DNA of 64,000 nt, taken from contig JBAIAC010000026.1 in NCBI GenBank assembly GCA_037349315.1, positions 868,001 through 932,000 of the forward strand, in the 5' to 3' direction. The DNA is from Chelydra serpentina (taxonomy: Eukaryota; Chordata; Testudines; Chelydridae). The translations under genes and the position numbers were made by a program. Of the stretch, positions 57,216-64,000 are shown piece by piece (position 1 is the stretch's first letter; each line of letters starts with the position of its first letter). The notes below the pieces were generated by a model that was given only the letters and a program-made list of their open reading frames with translations, was not told where the DNA came from and made no database searches.

Positions 57216-59773
57216 ACCAATGGGACATGGTCAGCAGCCAGGCGGCTTCATTAACCAGCACTTCAGCAGCAGAAACAGGTGCTGCCGGCTCAACTCTTCT
57301 TCTCCTGAGAGTCCCAAAGTTACCTCTGCGCCACACGCGCGTGGTAGGCCCTCTGTAACTGACAGCCGGTGTCTCCGAGGGAGCTGTCACCCATGCTGCA
57401 GGGAACGAATCCCATGGCACTTGCTTCTGGCATGTGTAACTTTTGTTTTGTGCCCTTCAATTTGGGCGACACAGTTATAGCTACAGTTGGGGGAACAAAC
57501 CCTGTCCCTTCAGCAAACGTCCTGGGAGCTCTTTGCAGTCAAGGAACTACAAACTCCAGTGAATGCTGCAAGCTCCTTCTCCTTGGGTCCCTGAAGGCCA
57601 AGCTAAAGGTCACTAGAAGAGGTTCTTTCAAGGTGTGCTGGCTGCTTCACTGTCTCTAAAATGGAACATCTCAGGCTGCTGTTGGCACCTTTGCTGTCAG
57701 TTTGTTTCCTTGCCCTGGACGCGTGCTCCGGGACATAGTGACCCAGCAGCCTTCACCTGAGCCTGTGGAAAGCACCAGAGGCGTTGCTGTTTGCACACGA
57801 GCACTGCCGGTTATCTGGCTCACCCTGCAGTTTGTGGGAGATCGGGTTAGCGTCTTGGTTGGCTTCACGGACGTGCAGTGGGCCTGCACCACCTGGCACC
57901 ATAAAGCCACCTGTGCTTCCTTACCCTGACCCAAATACCACAAAAGATAATAGAATTGGCTAAGGCGGGAAACTGCTGCTGGCTTTGGGTGGGACCATGT
58001 GCTACTGGAAACACCCTGCAACTGTGAGATGCATTAGTCCCACAGAAGAAATGACTGTGCTTACGCTGCCCAATCAAGCTGCCTCAGCTAGCTGTGGGCA
58101 GCGCAGGGTGACCCCGGCAGACCCTCCGGCCTCGCCAGACCTAGGGCGCGTGTCTGTGCAGAAGAAGGTTGCTCTGGGCATGCTGCATGCACCTTGTCCA
58201 TGTCCGTGGAGCAGGCTGTGGAGAGGCCACTGTGCAGCCATGGCAGGGACTGGATGGAAGGACTCATTTGGGCAGCTCTGAGCCCTGTGCGTATAGCACA
58301 CCTGGCAGCTCTGAGCTAAGCTGTGCCTGCAGCGGGCGTGTGCCAGGCATCCCAGCTCCTAGAGCCGACGTTGGAGCCACCAGCCCTTGCTGAGGCTGCT
58401 GCTCTGGAAGCAAACCTGCAAACTTGACTTGCAGCATCTCTGGGCACATCTATACTGCCAAAAAAACCACCTTAGCCAGTCTGAGCCCAGGTCAGTGGTC
58501 TCTGAGTGAATGCACAGCACCGCTTGCTTAGGAGAGCAATGTCAAAGTGACCCTGTCGGGTAGCTGAGCCATAAACCAGGATGGGATCGCCCCTGTGAAA
58601 TCTGGGCATTCAAACAGTGCGGAGGGTTACAGTGTGCGGCACCTGGCACAAAGAACCTGCAAGGGAGCCCGAGCAGCCCCAGCGATCTCACCAGGATACC
58701 TTGGTCTCCTGTACTCGCTGCCTGTGAGAACGCAAGGATGGGGACGTTTAGCTGTAAGTGCTCAGACTCCACTGACTTCAGGGAGAGCAACATCAGGCCA
58801 GCACTGAGCACTTTTCATCATCCCTGCCCTAAATTGTCTCCCCTGTCCCCCACCCAGCTACCAAACCTCCTGCTCCCCCCGCCCCACCAGCGACTCCTGC
58901 AGTGAATCTCTCCATTGTCGGTAGCCCAGGGGTCACAGTGCTGATTGGGGGGTAGGTGGTCACAGTGCTGATTGGGGGTGGGGGGGGTCACTTTCATATT
59001 GGATTTTAAAAGATGCCACAGAACTTTCATCCTGCTGCACAAACCCCCAGGGGCTGCAGGGGGCTTTGCTGCATCATGGAGGGGGCCAGCTGGTCACAGG
59101 GATCTGTTTGTCTGATCACAGTGTGAGGGAGGGCGCATGTCTCTCGTATATCACAGTGCAGGTAAACACAGTGTCTTACAAATAACCCTCTGGACACTTC
59201 CCTGCTTTTAATGCTGGGGAGAGGCAGGGGGAATTCTGGCCCACAGAGCAACTCAATAAATAACATGAGTATTAAACTGAGCAGCACTCAGCATTTCCCA
59301 TACCGAGAGCTATTCTATTTCTGTTCTGCCATCACTGAGCCAGCATCTCTCTCCTGCACCCTCTGGGCTTAGGATACCCCCAGTCTTTTCTCTGAGGGAC
59401 GGGTCCTTTCTTACCCACCTGACTCTGACAGATTCAGCTCTTTGAAGCAAACCGCTCAGTCTACGATGGACATACAATGTTACCACTTTTAATTTTTGCA
59501 TCACCTGTCCGCTCCCGGGCCTGGGGAAGTGTCCTAGCTCTCATTAATGTAGCAATCTCAACCTTGAGCCTGGGTAAAGCCCCTTGGGTGGTGCTTTGTA
59601 CGGGGGAGACGTTCTTGGATGCAGGTTGCCGAAGCGATCTGGCTCGCCCTGTTCCGTGGGGGAGATGGCCAGCACCCAGCAGTGCGCAGTGCGGCATTGT
59701 GCTAGGTGAGGAGTGTAAAACGACTTAGCGACTTGACTGTAAAAGATCTCGCCCCTGTTCTCTGCTCCCCTAG
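57216..59773. other. FA2H intron 2, distal end
   Basis: No clear element. A short tandem pair, GTCACAGTGCTGATTGGGG, lies at 58931-58985. A scrap of the TACACT type (acatctatactgcc) is at 58445. Confidence 0.4.
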
Positions 59774-59916
59774 GATCTCGTGGACTGGCACAAACCATTG
59801 CTCTGGCAGGTGGGCCGTTTGGGGGAGAAATACGATGAGTGGGTGCATCAGCCTGTGGACCGGCCAATCCGCTTGTTCCACTCCGATTTCATAGAGTCCC
59901 TCTCTAAAACAGCCTG
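59774..59916 (+). CDS. FA2H: FA2H exon 3: conserved pre-membrane region
   Basis: This exon encodes residues 123-169 and two bases of codon 170 (TG|G, Trp). It begins [14 protein letters not shown] and contains the highly conserved [12 protein letters not shown] (139-150) and RPIRLFHSD (152-160). Borders are cccctag|GAT and GCCTG|gtaagt, leaving phase 2, which exon 4 completes. The near identity to mammalian FA2H over the whole exon makes it the clearest anchor for the gene. The segment lies on the cytosolic side just before the first membrane helix in the family. Nothing is broken. Confidence 0.97.
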
Positions 59917-60943
59917 GTAAGTGTCGCCTGAGGGAGGCTTGCAGCAGGTCTGGGCTTGTCTGACCCCTCCCCCAGGGCTCGTGCTTCTTGGCAGGTCCAA
60001 GGCGAGTCTCGCTACAGACGTTCATTGTGAGCCCGCGTCCCCAGGGAAAGGGGGAGGAGCTGGGCCTGTTGGATGGACAGGGAGCTCCTGGGGTCCGGCA
60101 GGGAAACCAGCTCGGTGCGGTGACTCCGCTACGGGCCCAGCTCAGACAATAATACCGATCCCATCTGGGAGCATCCAGGTGTTGCTGGAGCCCTCGGGCT
60201 CTCTGCCCCGTCACCTACCACCCTCCAGTCAATATTGTGTCCACAGTGACTGGGGGGAGGCTTGCTTCCGCGTCCCTCAGCGCCCCTCGGGGCGAAGTGA
60301 AGGGGAGCAGCTGCAGAACAATGAGAGGTGCTTCCTCCGCAGCATTCCGAGGGTGGGAAGCTGAGCCCGAGTCTCTGCCGTGGTCGTGCACAGCACAAGC
60401 CACAGGGCTGACTCCCCCGCAAAGCAGCCTGTGGTACTGTAGGGTGGCTGCCGCCTAAAGCTCTTCTCCCGAATAGTTTGTATTGGGTCCCCTCCTCCCT
60501 CTCTCTGTTGAGCTTGAGCAGGGAGCGAGGGCCTGTGATGCGGAGAGCAGCCAGAACGCTGGCTTTGGGGCCACCGGTACAGCTGCCCAAATACCCCCCC
60601 AAAGCACGCGGCCTGTTTGGAATAACTAAGGGCTGGGCTGCATAGACGCACCACAGCAGCCCAACTGCATCGCTGCAGCACACCTGAGGAGGACGCGCTC
60701 TGCTGACGGGAGCGAGTTCTCCTGCTGGCACAAGAACTCCACCTCTGGGAGCTCTCCTGCCGACCTAGCGCTATCCACACGGGCGCTTAGCTCAGTGTAC
60801 ATAGAGGTGTGGCTTATTCACACTCCTGAGTGACCTCCATTCTACCAACACGAGTGGTAGTGTGCACAAGCCCTACGTTTGCCATCGAGCACGGAGAAGG
60901 CTTGTGAATTTGCTCAAAGGAATTCCTCTCTTCCATCCTCTAG
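59917..60943 (+). other. FA2H intron 3
   Basis: A 1.03-kb intron between gtaagt (59917) and ctctag (60943). It contains the TACACT-type element at 60630-60873. The remaining DNA shows nothing recognisable. Confidence 0.9.
60630..60873. mobile_element. TACACT-type element within intron 3
   Basis: Ends GGGCTGGGCTGCATAGACG and AGTGTGCACAAGCCC are imperfectly inverted. Flanking triplets are TAA (60627-60629) and TAC. The interior has 'ggagctctcctgccgacc', as in the 14934 and 18262 elements. Confidence 0.6.
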
Positions 60944-61050
60944 GTACATCGTTCTCATGGTGTGGATCCCTGTGGTGCTGTATCTCAGCTGGTTCTGCTA
61001 CGCGTCTCTTGCACAGGGAACTACCAGGCTCTTCTCGTCATTCACAACAG
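60944..61050 (+). CDS. FA2H: FA2H exon 4: first transmembrane segment
   Basis: This exon encodes the last base of Trp170, residues 171-205, and the first base (G) of codon 206. It starts [16 protein letters not shown] and ends RLFSSFTT, matching the family's first hydrophobic helix and the loop after it. The acceptor is a pyrimidine tract, ccatcctctag|G, and the donor is ACAACAG|gtactg. It leaves phase 1, so the next exon, outside the window, should start by completing a Glu-type codon as in mammals. The iron-binding histidine clusters are encoded downstream and are not visible here. Confidence 0.96.
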
Positions 61051-61454
61051 GTACTGAACTCCAGCGCAGCTCCACTTCTCCCTGTCTAATCCGGGTCCCT
61101 TATTCCCCAGAAAGGGAATTGCACTCACCTGCGTCCGGGCAGTCCTGCTTTCCTGATGGGAGTCACATTGGCACAAGCTATCCCACTAGCATGAAGGGGT
61201 GAAATCCGTGTGTGCGCGCGTGCAGGCATGTGTATGTACGTACAGGCCCATGGGGATGGGGGGCTGGCTGGCTTGCTTTCCACCACCCCAACCCACCGGT
61301 GCATGTTTGAAGCTACAATTAGTTGCATGGAACAGCAGCAAATTAACCCTTTTGTCAAGTACAGCTTGAAATAACATCTGGTCTCCTTTAAACCCAGTCA
61401 TAGCCACGGTTGTCTGCATCCATCCCACGCTCTGGGCTAAGTGTTACAGCTAGG
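61051..61454. other. FA2H intron 4, proximal
   Basis: No feature except a short TGTGCGCGCG/TGTATGTACG run at 61211-61242. Confidence 0.4.
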
Positions 61455-61877
61455 GGGCTGGAGCACATGACTTATGAGGAGAGGCTGAGGGAACTGGGAT
61501 TGTTTAGCCTGCCGAAGAGAAGAGTGAGGGGGGATTTGATAGCTGCTTTCAACTACCTAAAAGGGGGTTCCAAAGAGAATGGATCTAGACTGTTCTCAGT
61601 GGTAGAAGATGACAGAACAAGGAGTAATGGTCTCAAGTTGCAGAGGGGGAGGTTTAGGTTGGATATTAGGAAAAACTTTTTCACTAGTAGGGTGGTGAAG
61701 CACTGGAATGGGTTACCTAGGGAGGTGGTGGAATCTCCTTCCTTAGAGGTTTTTAAGGTCAGGCTTGACAAAGCCCTGGCTGGGATGATCTAGTTGGGGT
61801 TGGTCCTGCTTTGAGCAGGGGGTTGGACTAGATGACCTCCTGAGGTCCCTTCCAACCCCGAGATTCTATGATTCTAG
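61455..61877 (+). mobile_element. CR1 LINE 3' fragment, subfamily A, young-looking
   Basis: An open frame reads [38 protein letters not shown] and [19 protein letters not shown] to its natural stop. The 3' end GCAGGGGGTTGGACTAG, CCTTCCAACCCCGAG and ATTCTATGATTCT follows. It is nearly identical to 6690-7107, so this may be a recent insertion. It is 5'-truncated. Confidence 0.95.
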
Positions 61878-62374
61878 TGAGCAGCACCAGATCACTGGCT
61901 TGCTGCAGAAGTCCGGTTGCTGGGGGCTGTGGTCTGAGGCAGCTGTAATCCATCCATCACGGTGGTGCTTTTGGGAAAGGCCTATCAGAGGAAGAAAATA
62001 TTGTACCAGTCCAGTGACTTGTGCCAAGTTTGCAACGCTTCTGTTGTCTGTCCAGCCCCCAAAGCTTTCTACCAAGCGCATGCACATGGGCTGCAGTGCT
62101 GGAACCACATTCAGCTCCTCTGGTGCTTCACTCCAGACACACCTGGGCAGGCCTGCTTTATCCAGCTCCCCATGGCCGGATCCTGAGCAAAGATGCAAAC
62201 CGTTTCCTCTTTGACCCACTTTACTAGAACACCTTGTCTAGCCCTTTCGGGTGTCTACACAGCAGCCGGGAGATGTAATTCCAGCTTGGGGAAACGTACA
62301 CATGCTAGCTCGGTTGGAGCTACCATGCTAAAAATAGCAGCGGGCACCCAAGTACAATCCCGTCTGACCCTGTA
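61878..62374. other. FA2H intron 4, unassigned
   Basis: No recognisable feature. Confidence 0.35.
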
Positions 62375-62765
62375 AATGGAGGAGTCTTTTTAACCATGAT
62401 TTGAGGATGTCAGTCACTCAGCCAGAGGTTCGGTGTCTATCGCAGGAGCGGGCGGGTGAGGTTCTGTGGCCTGCGATGTGCAGGAGGTCAGACTAGATCA
62501 GTGGATCTCAAACTTTTTTACTGGAGACCCCTCTCACATTGCAATCCTCTGAGTGCAACCCCCCCACCAATAAATTAAACACGCGCTAATATATTTAACA
62601 CTGTTATAAATGCTGGAGGCTAGCGGGGTTTGGGGTGGAGGCTGACCGCTCGCAACCCCCCTATGTAATGACCTCGCAGCCCCCGAGGGGCCCGACCCCC
62701 AGTTTGAGAACCTCTGGATTAGATCGTGCTGGTCCCTGCTGGCGTTGGAGTCTGAGTCTGGGTAT
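62375..62765 (+). mobile_element. CR1-like LINE 3' end, subfamily C, split by a hAT
   Basis: The left part has TTTTTAACCATGATTTGAGG, GGTGAGGTTCTGTGGCCTGC and GCAGGAGGTCAGACTAGAT. The right part resumes at 62717 with the duplicated gattagat and continues CTGGTCCCTGCTGGCGTTGG and GAGTCTGAGTCTG. The hAT at 62499-62716 separates them. Confidence 0.8.
62499..62716. mobile_element. Non-autonomous hAT element inside a LINE tail
   Basis: Left end CAGTGGATCTCAAAC and right end GTTTGAGAACCTCTG are inverted. Target duplication GACTAGAT (62491-62498) and GATTAGAT (62717-62724) agree at 7 of 8. The LINE reads through when the element and one duplication are removed. Sister copy at 50617. Confidence 0.95.
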
Positions 62766-63238
62766 GTACTTGGGTGGCGAGTGGTCCCGCAGTCAGCATG
62801 CATGCAGCTCCCCGAGCTGCGGATTACCCTCTCAGTGCAGTATGGAGGTACCGATAGTGTAACAGAGGTGCGCTCGCCATCTGTACCTGTTTTGTAACTA
62901 AATGGGGGTGTCCTCATGACTGTTTCTGCCAGTGGCTTGCTGCTCCCCCATCTCAGATGGCAGGGTCCCCAGAGCAGACCGTGGCTCTTTGCCAGGGAGG
63001 CAGATCACTGCTGCTGAGGCTTGCTCCCAGCCCAGACAAAGATTAGAAAAAATCACTGACTGCAGTCTCGCAAACCTTGGCTCTTGTGCCCTGTGTTTCT
63101 CTGGCCCTCTGCATTCATGTGTCTGAAATGGAACCATCCCGGTGTCCGATAGATACTGAGTCTCTCCACATGTGAAGGGCTATAGGTGTCCAGACCTTGA
63201 AGCCCAGCCCCCAAGAGGGGTCTGTGAACTGCTTGTGA
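62766..63238. other. FA2H intron 4, unassigned
   Basis: No recognisable feature. Confidence 0.35.
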
Positions 63239-63246
63239 TTCCTAGT

Positions 63247-63835
63247 TAAGGCTAAGGTTTTATCGTGGTTATTTTTAGTAAAAGTCACGGGCAGATCACG
63301 AGTAATACGCAAAAATTCACAGAGCCAGTGACCTGTCCATGACTTTACTAAAAATAACCAGGGGACAGGGCTAGGTATGGGGGGAGGAATGGAGCCCCGT
63401 GGGGGGAGGGGGGGGGACTGACAGGCCAAGCCGCCTGCCATAGCAAGGGGCACAGCCCCAGTTCCAGCAGGGGGCACGCAGCCGCCGCTCGGGGGGCACG
63501 CAGCCGCCGCTCGGGGGGCACGCAGCCGCCGCTCGGGGGGCACGCAGCCGCCGCTCGGGGGGCACGCAGCCGCCGCTCGGGCTGCGGGATGGGTGCGCGG
63601 CTCCGGCTGCAGCACCCGCCAAGCCCGGGACGCTGTGGGGCTGGGGGCGCGTGACCTGGCTGCAGCTCCTGGCGGAAGCCGCGGGGCTGGAGCTGCAGGG
63701 TCCTGCTTCCAGCCAGCCCCAGTTGCAGGGCAGGGGTGCACAGTCCCGCCTCCTGAAGCCCCAGAAGTCCCAGAGGTCCGGTAAAGTCACAGAATCCGGG
63801 ACTGCCGTGATCTCCGTGACTGAATCGTAGCCTTA
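63247..63835. mobile_element. 589-bp hAT-like element carrying a 22-bp minisatellite
   Basis: Short inverted ends TAAGGCTA and TAGCCTTA. Perfect 8-bp duplication TTCCTAGT at 63239-63246 and 63836-63843. An internal inverted repeat pairs 63267-63287 with 63340-63359 (GGTTATTTTTAGTAAA and complement). The GC-rich right half includes the minisatellite. No transposase. Confidence 0.9.
63475..63580. repeat. Minisatellite, 22-bp unit, five copies
   Basis: The phrase CACGCAGCCGCCGCTCGG starts at 63475, 63497, 63519, 63541 and 63563, exactly 22 bases apart and without visible differences between copies except at the last edge. It is extremely CG-rich. The repeated GGCVPPERRLRAP peptide in the antisense frame is a by-product. 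Confidence 0.97.
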
Positions 63836-63843
63836 TTCCTAGT

Positions 63844-64000
63844 AGGAACTGGACACTAGTTCCTAGGAGGAGTTTGCAACAATTCCAGTCTAGTTATCTT
63901 TACAAGGAAAAAGGCGAGAAATTCAGCCGCATAAAAGCTGAGATTCCACTTTTTTGGGGTCCCCCAAATCAAGGGGCTTTGGGGACTGCAGAGGCCATCT
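63844..64000. other. FA2H intron 4, end of window
   Basis: Nothing recognised. FA2H exon 5 is not reached. Confidence 0.4.

Noticed and set aside
63475..63580. CRISPR-like array
   Set aside because: The units are directly adjacent with no spacers; it is a minisatellite in a vertebrate genome.
63115..63790. Repeat protein with GGCVPPERRLRAP units
   Set aside because: Produced by the 22-bp minisatellite read in successive frames.

Overview
The window is vertebrate nuclear DNA, most probably from a turtle. The best evidence for this is a tRNA-derived SINE at 31662-31849 whose 3' tail matches the 3' end of the CR1 LINEs in the same window (the arrangement described for the tortoise Pol III SINE), together with abundant CR1 LINE remnants, MIR/L2-age relics and many short non-autonomous DNA transposons. 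No bacterial or viral coding region was recognised.

The only host gene I can support is FA2H (fatty acid 2-hydroxylase), on the + strand. Its CpG-rich promoter lies at about 10380-10675. Four coding exons follow: exon 1 (10676-10948, cytochrome b5 haem domain), exon 2 (44778-44870, linker), exon 3 (59774-59916) and exon 4 (60944-61050, start of the first membrane segment). The four exons splice in frame with canonical AG/GT borders to give the first 205 residues plus one base. The catalytic di-iron hydroxylase half lies beyond the right edge. Introns 1, 2 and 3 are about 33.8, 14.9 and 1.0 kb.

The rest is intergenic or intronic DNA filled with transposons. CR1-type LINEs occur in at least three 3'-end types. 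The two best reverse-transcriptase remnants are at 5688-7110 (+) and 53998-56460 (-), both broken. Short hAT-like elements can be delimited by 8-bp target-site duplications at 2108-2409, 7499-7769, 7605-7726, 13272-13395, 20593-20764, 29011-29678, 31467-32413, 37286-37708, 48126-48486, 62499-62716 and 63247-63835; four of these duplications are perfect. A second group has terminal TACACT-like inverted repeats with TAA-like flanks. A third group forms head-to-head palindromes with target duplications of about 10 bp (22113-22348 and 33947-34160). An EEF1A1-derived coding fragment lies in intron 1 at 43191-43427.

Region by region: 1-10 kb is intergenic, with LINE and hAT layers and a minisatellite at 5.1-5.7 kb. 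10-11.7 kb holds a MIR relic, the FA2H promoter, exon 1 and a strongly C-rich intron start. 12-44.8 kb is intron 1. 44.9-59.8 kb is intron 2, with a 2.4-kb antisense CR1. 59.8-61 kb holds exons 3 and 4. 61-64 kb is intron 4, with two LINE tails, a hAT nested in one of them, and a hAT carrying a 22-bp minisatellite. All family names come from recognition by eye; no alignment or database search was run.
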